Positions 8,232 through 16,563 of a DNA stretch of 64,000 nucleotides are shown here, in pieces. The notes beneath the pieces are model-generated. The model was not told the origin of the DNA. It worked only from the letters and a program-made list of their open reading frames with translations, and searched no databases. The position numbers and the translations under genes are program-made. The first letter of the stretch is position 1, and every line of letters begins with the position of its first letter. Source of the stretch: Methylobacterium sp. Leaf118 (GTDB lineage Bacteria; Pseudomonadota; Alphaproteobacteria; Rhizobiales; Beijerinckiaceae); assembly GCF_920984675.1 (NCBI RefSeq), contig NZ_CAKLBV010000017.1:24540-88539 (forward strand). Direction: 5' to 3'.

Positions 8232-9575
8232 ATGCAGGACCTCGTGCACGACGCCCCGCCCGATACCGGGCAAGACGCCGCCCCGCTCGCCGGACGCCTG
8301 CGCCAGCGCGCCGCCCGATTCCTGAGGCGCCCACCGACCGCGCTGGTCTCCCTGGCGGACCAGGGGATCGTCAGCGGGTTCGGCTTCCTCAGCGGCATCG
8401 CCGCCGCCCGCCTGCTCGGCATCGTCGAGTTCGGCCATTTCGCGCTGATCCTGATCGTGATCTCGTTCGCGCAGGGGCTGCACAACGCGCTGATCACCGC
8501 CCCGATGATGACGCTGGCCGGCTCCCGGGGCGCCCTCTCGCGGCTCTACGGGGCCAACATCCTGGTCGCCGCCCTCCTGCTCTCGGCCCCGGGGGCGGCC
8601 TTCGTGGTGTTCGCCCTCACGGTCAGCGGTCAGCTGACGGTCGGGGCCCTGTTCTCGGCCTGCGCGCTGATGCTGTCGCAGAACCTTCAATTCACCCTGC
8701 GCCGGCTCCTGTTCGCCCGGGGCCGGGGGATGCGGGCGCTCGGCATGGATCTCGTGCGGGCGGTGAGCTTCCCCCTCGCGGCGGGCCTCGTCTGGCTGGA
8801 ACACGGCACCGTGGGCGTCAACGGCTACGTCTGGATGCTGGCGATCACCTCGCTCCTCACCAGCCTGCCCTTCGCCCTGGCGGTGGGCCGCCCGCTCCTG
8901 CGCGGCACCGGGATGGTGCATCTCGGCGCGATGAGCCGGCGCCACGCCCCCATCGCCCGCTGGCTGCTGCCGATCGTGTTCGTCACCTTCGCCCAGGAAC
9001 AGCTCGTGTGGATGGTCGCCGGCTCCTGGCTCGGCCTCGACGCCCTCGGCGGTCTGCGGGCGGCGCAGTACCTCGTCGGCACCGTCGCGCTCCTGCTCAG
9101 CGCCACCGAGAACGTGCTGCCGGTCCGGGCGGCCCGGGCCCATTCCGAGGGCGGCGAGGACGCCCTGCGGCGCTACCTGCTCCAGGCCGGCATCCGGCTC
9201 GGGGCGCCGATCATGACGATCCTCGTGGTTTTGGCTGGGCCGGCCGAGCTATGGTTGACCCTGATCTTCGGGCCGGACTACGCGGCCTATGCGGCCTGCC
9301 TGCGCATCCTCGCGGTCGGCGTCGGGGTGATCCTGGTGCGGGATCTGGCGGCGCATTACTTCCGGGCCAAGCAGAACACCCGGGTGATCTTCGAATCCCT
9401 CGGCGTCAGCATGGTCGTCTCGCTGGCCGTGGTGGTGCCGCTGATGCACCATGGCGGGGTCGCGGGGGCGGCGGCCGCGGTCACCGCGGGCCATGCCGCG
9501 TCGCTGATCTATCTTCTGGTGGCGATGCGCCTGCAATCCCGCCCGATGCCGACCCCGCTCGCCCGGGCGCGCTGA
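8232..9575 (+). CDS. Polysaccharide flippase (Wzx/MATE-like, MOP superfamily)
   Basis: A 447-residue integral membrane protein with about 12-14 hydrophobic segments. It resembles Wzx/MviN-type exporters that flip undecaprenyl-linked repeat units across the inner membrane. An early conserved-looking stretch is ADQGIVSGFGFLSGIAAARL, typical of the first helix of polysaccharide-biosynthesis transporters. ATG at 8232 is chosen over a TTG at 8202, which has no ribosome-binding site. With the ligase/polymerase and Wzz-type genes on the other strand it completes a Wzx/Wzy-type export set. Confidence 0.8.
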   Translation: MQDLVHDAPPDTGQDAAPLAGRLRQRAARFLRRPPTALVSLADQGIVSGFGFLSGIAAARLLGIVEFGHFALILIVISFAQGLHNALITAPMMTLAGSRGALSRLYGANILVAALLLSAPGAAFVVFALTVSGQLTVGALFSACALMLSQNLQFTLRRLLFARGRGMRALGMDLVRAVSFPLAAGLVWLEHGTVGVNGYVWMLAITSLLTSLPFALAVGRPLLRGTGMVHLGAMSRRHAPIARWLLPIVFVTFAQEQLVWMVAGSWLGLDALGGLRAAQYLVGTVALLLSATENVLPVRAARAHSEGGEDALRRYLLQAGIRLGAPIMTILVVLAGPAELWLTLIFGPDYAAYAACLRILAVGVGVILVRDLAAHYFRAKQNTRVIFESLGVSMVVSLAVVVPLMHHGGVAGAAAAVTAGHAASLIYLLVAMRLQSRPMPTPLARAR

Positions 9576-9688
9576 CGCGATCCACGGCCGGGAGTCGTCC
9601 CCGGCCGGGGACGGGCCCATATCGGGGGCGCGCCGGACGACGTCCGACCTGGCGCGCCGCGACCCCGACCCGAGCCAGCGAGCCCCCC

Positions 9689-10243
9689 ATGCCCGATTCC
9701 TCCGAGCGCGCCTTCATCCCCCTCTCGATCGCCGTGCTGACGGTGTCCGACACCCGGGTTCTCGCCGACGACCGCTCCGGCGACGTGCTGGCCGGGCGGG
9801 TGACCGAGGCCGGGCACCGGCTCGTTGAGCGGGACATCGTGCCGGACGAGGTCGGCGCCATTCGGGAGAAGGTGGAGGGCTGGATCGCCGATCCGGGCGT
9901 CGACGTGGTCATCACCACCGGCGGCACCGGCTTCACCGGGCGCGACGTGACGCCGGAGGCCCTGGAGCCGCTGTTCGAGAAGCGGATGGACGGCTTCTCC
10001 GCGGTGTTCCACCGGATCAGCTACGACAAGATCGGCACCTCGACCCTGCAATCGCGGGCGACGGCGGGCGTGGCCGGCGCGACCTACGTCTTCGTGCTTC
10101 CGGGCTCCCCCGGGGCCTGCAAGGACGCCTGGGACGGGATCCTCGTCAGCCAGCTCGATTATCGGCACCGGCCCTGCAACTTCGTCGAGATCATGCCGCG
10201 CCTCGACGAGCACCTGCGCCGGGGCGCCCCGGCCAAGCCTTGA
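9689..10243 (+). CDS. moaB: Molybdenum cofactor biosynthesis protein B
   Basis: A 184-residue MoaB/MogA-family protein, which adenylylates molybdopterin before metal insertion. The family signature is clear: IAVLTVSDTR near the N-terminus, then VVITTGGTGFTGRDVTPEAL, the MPT-binding loop, and later FVLPGSPGACKDAW. The length fits MoaB. It stands alone downstream of the flippase gene with no other moa genes nearby. Formate dehydrogenases of methylotrophs need such cofactors, but nothing in the sequence ties this gene to them. Confidence 0.93.
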   Translation: MPDSSERAFIPLSIAVLTVSDTRVLADDRSGDVLAGRVTEAGHRLVERDIVPDEVGAIREKVEGWIADPGVDVVITTGGTGFTGRDVTPEALEPLFEKRMDGFSAVFHRISYDKIGTSTLQSRATAGVAGATYVFVLPGSPGACKDAWDGILVSQLDYRHRPCNFVEIMPRLDEHLRRGAPAKP

Positions 10244-10389
10244 AAGTTGCCCGGCCTGGGGGCTTTGCGGGAAAATTCCTGTTGCGGCGCAACGACAAAG
10301 GGCCGTCGGCGAGGCGGAACCCCGGCCACAGCCGCCGGTTGGTGCTCCAGTCGCGTTTGATAGAACGACACCTTACCGGGAGACGCCCC

Positions 10390-10602
10390 ATGAAATGTTC
10401 GATCGGCCTTGCGGCCGCGCTCCTTGTCGGCGCTGCGGCCATGGCCACGCCCGCTCTGGCGCAGCAGGGCGCCAATACCACGCAGATGACCGGCTCCAAC
10501 GCCACCGGAGTCCAGCCCGAGGGCAGCATGTCCGGCAGCAAGATGTCCGGCAGCGGCGCGATGAAGTCCAAGAAGATGAAATCGAAGAAGAACCGCATGT
10601 AG
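10390..10602 (+). CDS. Small exported protein with Ser/Gly/Met-rich body and Lys-Met tail
   Basis: A 70-residue protein with a clear Sec signal peptide (CSIGLAAALLVGAAAMATPA, cleavage likely after ALA). The mature part is about 45 residues, low in complexity: NTTQMTGSNATG, GSMSGSKMSGSGAMKS, then KKMKSKKNRM. It has no recognised domain. It is followed by a strong intrinsic terminator, so it is probably transcribed as a single gene. The signal peptide and terminator support a real gene. No function can be assigned. Confidence 0.7.
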   Translation: MKCSIGLAAALLVGAAAMATPALAQQGANTTQMTGSNATGVQPEGSMSGSKMSGSGAMKSKKMKSKKNRM

Positions 10603-10624
10603 CGGTCGGCACGCTTCGTGTCGG

Positions 10625-10647
10625 GGGCGCCGTAAGGCGCCCTTTTT
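10625..10647 (+). terminator. Rho-independent terminator after small exported protein
   Basis: A perfect 7-bp GC stem, gggcgcc (10625-10631) and ggcgccc (10636-10642), with a gtaa loop, followed by five T. This is a textbook intrinsic terminator for the gene ending at 10602. Confidence 0.88.
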
Positions 10648-10688
10648 CGTGTTTGGCCGGCAGGCCCGGCCTTTTGGCGTATCGTGCG

Positions 10689-11093
10689 ATGTCTTTGCGG
10701 AGTGTCTTGCGCGTGGCGTCCCGTTTCCCTCGTCAGATCGCCCGGGTGCTGCTGGCCCTCCTCGCCCTGGTCTGGTCCGGAGGCGCAGAGGTCGCCGCGG
10801 CCTCCGGGATCGACGCCCGGGCGCGGGCCTGGGTCGCCGAGGTGGTGAGCCGCATCGGCACGGCCGATCGGGCGGCCCGGGCCGCGGCCGGCCGAGGCGG
10901 GCGGGTGACGATCCGGGTTCGGATCGGGGCCGACGGGCGCCTCGACGACCTCGCGGTGGAGGAGGGGCCCGCGGCCCTCGGCGAACGCGCCCGCCGGGCG
11001 GCCCAGGCCGCCGGGCCGTTCGCGCCGCCTCCGCCCGGGCTTCTCACGCTGGAGGGATACACCGAGCTGAGTTTCCCGTTGACCCTGCGATAG
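10689..11093 (+). CDS. Exported TonB C-terminal-domain-like protein
   Basis: A 134-residue protein. An N-terminal hydrophobic segment (ARVLLALLALVWSGGAEVAA, about residues 18-37) serves as signal peptide or anchor. A ~90-residue domain follows with the TonB C-terminal pattern: helix, VTIRVRIGADGRLDDLAVEEG, then ARRAAQAAGPFAPPP and a final strand. It lacks the long Pro-rich linker of true TonB, so it is probably a free-standing periplasmic TonB-like domain. The ATG at 10689 sits just after a terminator. No partner gene is nearby. Confidence 0.7.
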   Translation: MSLRSVLRVASRFPRQIARVLLALLALVWSGGAEVAAASGIDARARAWVAEVVSRIGTADRAARAAAGRGGRVTIRVRIGADGRLDDLAVEEGPAALGERARRAAQAAGPFAPPPPGLLTLEGYTELSFPLTLR

Positions 11094-11211
11094 AGCACCG
11101 ACCCGAGAGGGGGCGGACGGCGCTCGGGACACGCCGATGCGTCCGGAAGACCCGCGCATCGGCAAGGGACAGAGCCGGCCTCCGGAGCACCCGGGGCCGC
11201 GCGGGAGGACG

Positions 11212-11490
11212 ATGATGACGGACATCCCCGAGGCCGAACGCGCCGCGCGCGCCCTCGCCGAGCGGGTCTACGCGGCCTACGCCCAGCGGACGCGCGGGCC
11301 GACCCCTCCGCAACTGGAGCAGTTCCTCCTGACCCGCCTCGTGGCAGCGATCCGCCCGACGATGGGATCGGGCGAGGTGACGGGCGCCGTCAATCGCGCC
11401 CTCGAATCTTGGGAGCAGAGCCAGGGACAGGGCGGCGGACCGCGTTTCGCCCAGGTCGGCGAGGCCGAGGAGGCGCTGCGCCTCGCCTGA
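11212..11490 (+). CDS. Small helical conserved-type hypothetical protein
   Basis: A protein of about 92 residues, mostly helix-forming (AERAARALAERVYAAYAQR; LLTRLVAAIRPTMGSGEVTG), with no signal peptide or membrane segment. The start is set at ATG 11212 because a strong gggagg Shine-Dalgarno lies at 11202-11207; ATG 11215 is equally possible. A longer reading from 11137 would add a Pro/Arg-rich leader of low coding likelihood. It converges on the next gene, whose stop is 4 bp away. Function unknown. Confidence 0.6.
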   Translation: MMTDIPEAERAARALAERVYAAYAQRTRGPTPPQLEQFLLTRLVAAIRPTMGSGEVTGAVNRALESWEQSQGQGGGPRFAQVGEAEEALRLA

Positions 11491-11494
11491 TCGG

Positions 11495-12016
11495 TCAGCC
11501 GCGGTCGAGCCGCGCCGACAGGACCCGCACCGTCAGGCGCGGCGAGAACGGCAGGCCGGACAGGACCGCTGCCCGGCGCACCACGTCGCCGGCTCGCGGC
11601 TGGGCCGCTCCCAGCACCCGCTCGCTCCGGGCGGCGAGCCGGGTCGGCAGGCGGGCATGGGGCCGGCGCATCCGGCCGAGTCCGACATCCGGCCGGGCGG
11701 TGCCGACGAAGCGGTCGAGGCTGCGGATCCAGCCCTCCGAGGGAATGTCGCCGGGCTCCAGGCAGAGCAGCCAGTCGCGCCGCGCGGCCCGGGCCCCCGC
11801 GCTCCACGGATTCGTGCCGGCCTGCCGCAGCACGAGGCGCGCCCCGCTGCCTTCGGCGATCGTCTCCAGGGCCTCGCTCGCCGCCCCCGCCACGATCACG
11901 GCATCGCCCATGAGCCCCGCCGCCACGCCTGCGACGAGCGCACTCAGCGTGTCGGCGAGGCCCTCGACCATCGCCGGATCGGCGGGCCGGGCCACGTGGA
12001 TCAGGCCGGAAATCAT
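11495..12016 (-). CDS. Glycosyltransferase family 2-like protein (short)
   Basis: A 173-residue protein that begins ISGLIHVARPADPAMVEGL. In the middle it has WLLCLEPGDIPSEGWIRSLD, which looks like the region around the DXD-equivalent of small GT2-type proteins. It is shorter than full GT2 enzymes (about 230-300 residues) and the canonical acidic pair is weak, so catalysis is uncertain. The start is taken as ATG 12016; a longer frame to 12124 adds an Arg-rich leader. It is divergent from the radical SAM gene. Confidence 0.5.
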   Translation of the reverse strand: MISGLIHVARPADPAMVEGLADTLSALVAGVAAGLMGDAVIVAGAASEALETIAEGSGARLVLRQAGTNPWSAGARAARRDWLLCLEPGDIPSEGWIRSLDRFVGTARPDVGLGRMRRPHARLPTRLAARSERVLGAAQPRAGDVVRRAAVLSGLPFSPRLTVRVLSARLDRG

Positions 12017-12181
12017 GATCGGGGGTCGGTCCTGCTCACGCACAAAGGGTTTTGCGGGGTCTAGGCCATGTCGCGCCGGCAGGCGACGGGCTTGAAAACC
12101 CGAGGCTGCGCGAATCTTGGGCATGTACGAAGTTTTTGTTCATGATATGTTCCTTTCGCAGCAAGGCGAGGGGCCGTCTGG

Positions 12182-13297
12182 ATGAGGGGCATGCCGGGAA
12201 CGACCGGACCGGGGGCGGGACTCGCCGGAAGCGGCGTCGCCGCAGACAGGCGGCGTGGGCGCGGCGCGACGGCCAACCCGGACGGGCGCTTCGAGGCCAC
12301 CCGCCGCGAGGCCTTCGACGACGGCTGGACACCGGACGCCCCGGCGCCCCTGCGCAACCAGGTGTCCCTCGAGCGCGCCCGCACCATCATCACCCGCAAC
12401 GCCTCGCCCGACATCTCCTTCGACCGCTCGATCAATCCCTATCGCGGCTGCGAGCACGGCTGCATCTACTGCTTCGCGCGGCCCAATCACGCCTATGCCG
12501 GCCTCTCGCCGGGGCTCGATTTCGAGACGAAGCTGTTCGCCAAGCCCGACGCGGCCGCGCTGCTCGAGCACGAACTGGCGGCGCCCGGCTACCGGCCGCG
12601 CACCATCGCGCTCGGCACCGCGACCGATCCCTACCAGCCGATCGAGCGGGAGCACCGGATCACCCGGGCGGTGCTGGCGGTGCTCGCCCGCCTCCGCCAT
12701 CCGGTCGGCATCGTCACGAAATCGAACCTGATCCTGCGCGACCGCGACCTCCTGGGCGAGATGGCCACGCACGACCTCGTCAAGGTGGCGATCTCGGTCA
12801 CCACCCTCGATCCGGTCCTCGCCCGCCGGATGGAGCCGCGCGCCCCCCACCCGGCCAAGCGCCTGGAGGCGATCCGTACCCTGAGCGCAGCGGGCGTGCC
12901 GGTCATGGCGATCGTGGCGCCGATCATCCCCTCTCTCAACGACCACGAGATCGAGGCGATCCTCGAGGCGGTGCGGGCGGCCGGCGCCCGGGAGGCCAGC
13001 TACGTGCTGCTGCGCCTGCCGCACGAACTCGACGATCTCGTCGGCGACTGGCTGTCGGAGCATTATCCCGGGCGGCGGGCGCACATCTTCTCGCTGCTGA
13101 GCGGGGCCCGCGGCGGCAAGGCCTATGATTCCGCCTTCGGCACCCGCATGATCGGCCGCGGCCCCTATGCCGACCTGATCCGAAGCCGCTTCGCGCTCGC
13201 CAAGCGGCGGCTCGGTTTCCCGGAGGAGCCGCTGCGCCAGAGGACGGACCTGTTCCGTCCGCCGCCCCGGGCCGGGGAGCAATTGGCTTTGTTTTGA
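12182..13297 (+). CDS. PA0069-family radical SAM protein (SplB-related)
   Basis: A 371-residue cytoplasmic radical SAM enzyme related to spore photoproduct lyase. The [4Fe-4S] motif is NPYRGCEHGCIYCFARP, with Cys90, Cys94 and Cys97 (the CxxxCxxC pattern), followed by a TIM-barrel-like region including TIALGTATDPYQPIE and ITKSNLILRD. Family members outside spore formers have no settled function; DNA repair is often suggested by homology only. The start is ATG 12182, with ATG 12191 as an alternative. The terminal 20 residues are Pro/Arg-rich. Confidence 0.85.
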   Translation: MRGMPGTTGPGAGLAGSGVAADRRRGRGATANPDGRFEATRREAFDDGWTPDAPAPLRNQVSLERARTIITRNASPDISFDRSINPYRGCEHGCIYCFARPNHAYAGLSPGLDFETKLFAKPDAAALLEHELAAPGYRPRTIALGTATDPYQPIEREHRITRAVLAVLARLRHPVGIVTKSNLILRDRDLLGEMATHDLVKVAISVTTLDPVLARRMEPRAPHPAKRLEAIRTLSAAGVPVMAIVAPIIPSLNDHEIEAILEAVRAAGAREASYVLLRLPHELDDLVGDWLSEHYPGRRAHIFSLLSGARGGKAYDSAFGTRMIGRGPYADLIRSRFALAKRRLGFPEEPLRQRTDLFRPPPRAGEQLALF

Positions 13298-13310
13298 GCG
13301 GGACTGCCGC

Positions 13311-13910
13311 TCACCCGGGAAACCGCCCCGTAAAACTCACCCGATGGTGTGGGCTGCGCCCCTGGGCCGAGAGACCGGCGAGGTGCGCCGCGGTGCCGTA
13401 GCCGGCGTTGCGCTCCCAGGCATAGGCCGGGTGGCGGATCGCCAGCCGCCGCATCAGGTCGTCGCGAAAAGTCTTGGCGACGATCGAGGCGGCGGCGATC
13501 TGTGGCACGAGCCGGTCGCCGCCGATCACCGGGCGGCAGGGCTGGGCGAGCCCGGGGATCGCGTCGCGCCCATCCACCAGCACCGGTCCGGGAAGGCCCA
13601 GGCGCAGCACCGCCCGGCGCATGGCGTCGAGGGTGGCGGCGCGCACGTTGACCCGGTCGACGAGCGCCCGGGAGCCCGCCGCCAGGGCGACCCGGGCATG
13701 GGTCCGGATCTGCGGGGTCAGCGCCGCGCGGGCGGCGCGGTCGAGCCGCTTGCTGTCGTCGAGGCGGGCGAGGAGTTCGGCCGGGAAGGCGAGGGGGTCG
13801 AACCACACGGCGGCGACCATCACCGGCCCGCACAGGGCGCCGCGCCCCACCTCGTCGCAGCCGATCACGGCCGGGTAGGTCGCAGCGAGCGCGGGATCGA
13901 ACGGACGCAT
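13311..13910 (-). CDS. rnhB: Ribonuclease HII
   Basis: A cytoplasmic endonuclease of 199 residues that cuts the RNA strand of RNA-DNA hybrids and starts removal of single ribonucleotides from DNA. The N-terminal motif VIGCDEVGRGALCGPVMVAA carries the first two acidic catalytic residues (DEVGRG). DDSKRLD, VDGRDAI and AASIVAKTFRDDLM follow in the usual order. ATG 13910 (MRPFDPAL) gives the normal family length; a longer start at 13952 is less likely. It converges with the radical SAM gene, 13 bp away. Confidence 0.95.
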   Translation of the reverse strand: MRPFDPALAATYPAVIGCDEVGRGALCGPVMVAAVWFDPLAFPAELLARLDDSKRLDRAARAALTPQIRTHARVALAAGSRALVDRVNVRAATLDAMRRAVLRLGLPGPVLVDGRDAIPGLAQPCRPVIGGDRLVPQIAAASIVAKTFRDDLMRRLAIRHPAYAWERNAGYGTAAHLAGLSAQGRSPHHRVSFTGRFPG

Positions 13911-13993
13911 CGGGATCGGGCCGGACTGGGAGTCGGGGGCGGACCCTCGCATCCCGGCCGCCCGCGGTCATCCCAGGGGCGGTGAAAAAGCGC

Positions 13994-15058
13994 TCAGCCC
14001 GGCCCGGCGAGGGCCGCCGCGTCGAGGTCGTCCGGCGCCCGCGTGAGCGGGCCGACGGCATGCGCCAGCGCGATGTTCTCGTAGAACTGGCGCGCGCTCT
14101 CCGCCCAGGTGTAGCGCAGGGCCTCCGCCCGGCAGCGCGCCCGCGGCACGGCGAGCGCGGCCAGCGCCGCCGCGCGCAGGTCCGGATCGAGGGCGCCCGC
14201 GCCGGTGCCGCCGATCACGTCGAGGGGGCCGGTGACCGGGTAGGCCGCCACCGGCAGGCCCGAGGCGAGCGCCTCGAGGAGCACGATGCCGAAGGTGTCG
14301 GTCAGGCTGGGGAACACGAAGGCGTCGGCGCTGGCATAGACCTGGGCCAGCGCCTCGCCGGTGAGGGCGCCGAGGAAATGCGCGTCCGGCGCCAGGGCCT
14401 GGAGGCGGGCGCGGTCCGGCCCGTCGCCGACGACGACCTTCGAGCCCGGCAGGTCGAGGCCGAGGAAGGCCGAGAGGTTCTTCTCCACGGCGAGCCGCCC
14501 GACCGAGAGGAAGATCGGCCGGGGCAGGCCCGGCAGCGCGTCCCCGTCGCGGGGGCGGAACAGCGCGGTGTCGACCCCGCGGGTCCAGCGCATCAGCCCG
14601 GTGAAGCCCCGCCCGGCCAGCTCGCGCTCGAGGGAGGGCGTGCTGACCATGGTGCCGCTGCCCGCCGCGTGGAAGCGGCGCAGCCACGCGTAGCTCCAGG
14701 CCTGCGGCACGGGCGCCCGGGCAGCGAGGTACTCGGGGAAGCGGGTGTGGTAGCTCGTGGTGAAGGCCTGCCCCCGCCGCAGGCAGGCGGCGCGCACCGC
14801 GTGGCCGATCGGGCCCTCGGTGGCGATGTGGACATGGCTGGGGGCGAGCCGGTCCCAGCGGGCCAGCACGCCCCGCCGGGTCACGAGGGAGAGCCGGATC
14901 TCGGGATAGCCCGGCATCGGCAGGGCCGGGAAATCGGCGGGCGTGAGCAGCACCGGCCTGATTCCGAGCCGTGTCCCGGCCTCGGCCATGCGCTCGATCG
15001 AGCGGACGACGCCGTTGACCTGGGGGTGCCACGCGTCGGTGGCGATGAGCAGCCTCAC
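13994..15058 (-). CDS. Glycosyltransferase family 4 (mannosyltransferase/SqdX-like)
   Basis: A 354-residue GT-B enzyme. It opens with RLLIATDAWHPQVNGVVRSI, the signature of GT4 lipid or oligosaccharide transferases such as plant-type and bacterial glucuronosyl/mannosyl diacylglycerol synthases. The donor site has ADAFVFPSLTDTFGIVLLEA with the E-x7-E pattern, and GRLAVEKNL follows the interdomain region. GTG at 15058 starts exactly at the first strand. The LpxH-like gene lies 20 bp upstream on the same strand, a pairing that suggests work on membrane lipids. The exact acceptor is unknown. Confidence 0.85.
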   Translation of the reverse strand: MRLLIATDAWHPQVNGVVRSIERMAEAGTRLGIRPVLLTPADFPALPMPGYPEIRLSLVTRRGVLARWDRLAPSHVHIATEGPIGHAVRAACLRRGQAFTTSYHTRFPEYLAARAPVPQAWSYAWLRRFHAAGSGTMVSTPSLERELAGRGFTGLMRWTRGVDTALFRPRDGDALPGLPRPIFLSVGRLAVEKNLSAFLGLDLPGSKVVVGDGPDRARLQALAPDAHFLGALTGEALAQVYASADAFVFPSLTDTFGIVLLEALASGLPVAAYPVTGPLDVIGGTGAGALDPDLRAAALAALAVPRARCRAEALRYTWAESARQFYENIALAHAVGPLTRAPDDLDAAALAGPG

Positions 15059-15078
15059 GGGATGGCCTTCGGCACGGG

Positions 15079-15894
15079 TCAGGCGACGGCGCGCGAGATG
15101 TCGGCGGGCTCGAAGGCCTCCGCCGCCCGGCGCTCCCGCAGCAGGGTCGGATAGTGCAGGACCTCCATCCGGCCGTCGTAATGCTCGACGATGCCGGTGC
15201 AGGATTCCACCCAGTCGCCGGTGTTGAGGTAGGTCAGGCCGTCGATCTGGCGGTTCGCGGCATGGTGGATGTGGCCGCAGATCACCCCGTCCGCCCCCTG
15301 GCGCTTCGCTTCCGCGGCGAGGAAGGTCTCGAACTGCCCGATGAAGTTGACCGCGTTCTTCACCTTCAGCTTGGCCCAGGCCGAGAGCGACCAGTAGGGC
15401 ATCCCGAGGCGGCGGCGCACCCGGTTGACGACGGTGTTGACGGAGAGCGCCGCGGTGTAGGCCCCGTCGCCCAGATGCGCGAGCCATTTCGAGTGGCGCA
15501 CCACCATGTCGAACTGGTCGCCGTGGATGACGAGGTAGCGCCGGCCGTCCGCCGCCTCGTGGATCCGGCTCTCGGCGATCTCGACGCCGCCGAAGGTCAT
15601 GCCGTTATAGTCGCGCAGGAACTCGTCGTGGTTGCCCGGCACGTAGACGACGTGGGCGCCTTTGCGCACCTTGCGCAGCATCTTCTGCACCACGTCGTTG
15701 TGAGCCTGCGGCCAGTACCAGCCGGACCGCAACTGCCAGCCATCGACGATGTCGCCGACGAGGTAGATCGTGTCGGCATCGACCTCGCGCAGGAAGTCGA
15801 GCAGCAGCGCCGCTTGGCTGCCCCTGGTGCCGAGATGCAGGTCGGACAAGAACAGCGTCCGCACACGGATGGTCGATTCCGGATCCTGGGACAC
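15079..15894 (-). CDS. UDP-2,3-diacylglucosamine hydrolase-like metallophosphoesterase
   Basis: A 271-residue calcineurin-like phosphoesterase. All five metal motifs are present: FLSDLHLGT (residues 15-23), LVGDIVDGW, VPGNHDEFL, VIHGDQFD and CGHIHHA. The family includes LpxH, which cleaves UDP-diacyl-GlcN in lipid A synthesis, and longer LpxH-like proteins of unproven substrate; the 271-residue length fits the latter. It is upstream of, and probably co-transcribed with, the GT4 gene, consistent with a role in envelope lipids. No membrane helix or signal peptide is visible. Confidence 0.85.
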   Translation of the reverse strand: MSQDPESTIRVRTLFLSDLHLGTRGSQAALLLDFLREVDADTIYLVGDIVDGWQLRSGWYWPQAHNDVVQKMLRKVRKGAHVVYVPGNHDEFLRDYNGMTFGGVEIAESRIHEAADGRRYLVIHGDQFDMVVRHSKWLAHLGDGAYTAALSVNTVVNRVRRRLGMPYWSLSAWAKLKVKNAVNFIGQFETFLAAEAKRQGADGVICGHIHHAANRQIDGLTYLNTGDWVESCTGIVEHYDGRMEVLHYPTLLRERRAAEAFEPADISRAVA

Positions 15895-16563
15895 TTTGCG
15901 CCTCCGGTCCTCGCAACGGGCCGAGCCAAACCGGATTCCGATCTCAGTTTGATGACGGGCCCGGGCTCGTGTCCGGCGCGAGCGGGATTTGCGAAGACGA
16001 GAGACCGAGAGGTCCCTCCCGCGCGTGAACAGCCTCCCGCGCGTGAACAGAACGGGCCCTGCGGCGAGCCGGCTCGTCGCGCACGCCTTGCCTGCGGGGC
16101 GCGCATACGAAAATCTTTTTGTTTTTCAGTTCAGTTTTTTCGGTTTTGCATCCAGCGCCGGGGAGCGCATAACGGCCGCCAAGGTCATCTGCCGCGCGTG
16201 GCCCTCGGGGCTTGCGCGGAGCGTCCGCAGAGACGCAGGATGGACGGAACGGGATGGGGACGCCGACGACAATCAGCGGGAGCGCGCTTGAATGCGCTGC
16301 GAGGCTGACGCATCGAGGGCTCGGTTCATTGGAGGCGACCGGCGTGACTGCACGCGCCGCGACGCGGGCGGCCTGACAGCCGCTTCGCCGCTCCGGACCG
16401 ATCGACGATCCGACATCGCAGGGGGCACGGCCCCGGCCGGCGGACGCTTCGCGCGCCGGCCGACATGACGACGTTTCGCGGCGGGCGCTTGCCCGTCTTT
16501 GACAGAACAGGCGGGCGCGCGGCCGAAGGCCGGCCCCGCACCATGTGAGCGGAGGAGACATTC
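15895..16563. promoter_or_regulatory. Intergenic region upstream of the serine-cycle operon
   Basis: A 669-bp gap before sgaA. It contains an exact 18-bp tandem duplication (16015-16050), then an unusual AT-rich stretch near 16108-16150 with gaaaatctttttgttttt, and a good ribosome-binding site (ggagg) just before the sgaA ATG. In M. extorquens the LysR-type regulator QscR activates this promoter (established); which bases it would bind here is not known. Several minor open frames in this region look non-coding. Confidence 0.55.
16015..16050. repeat. Exact 18-bp tandem duplication upstream of sgaA
   Basis: The unit cctcccgcgcgtgaacag occurs twice with no gap, at 16015-16032 and 16033-16050. 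It lies about 515 bp before the sgaA start, in non-coding DNA. It may be a duplicated regulator site or a replication-slippage product. Confidence 0.9.
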
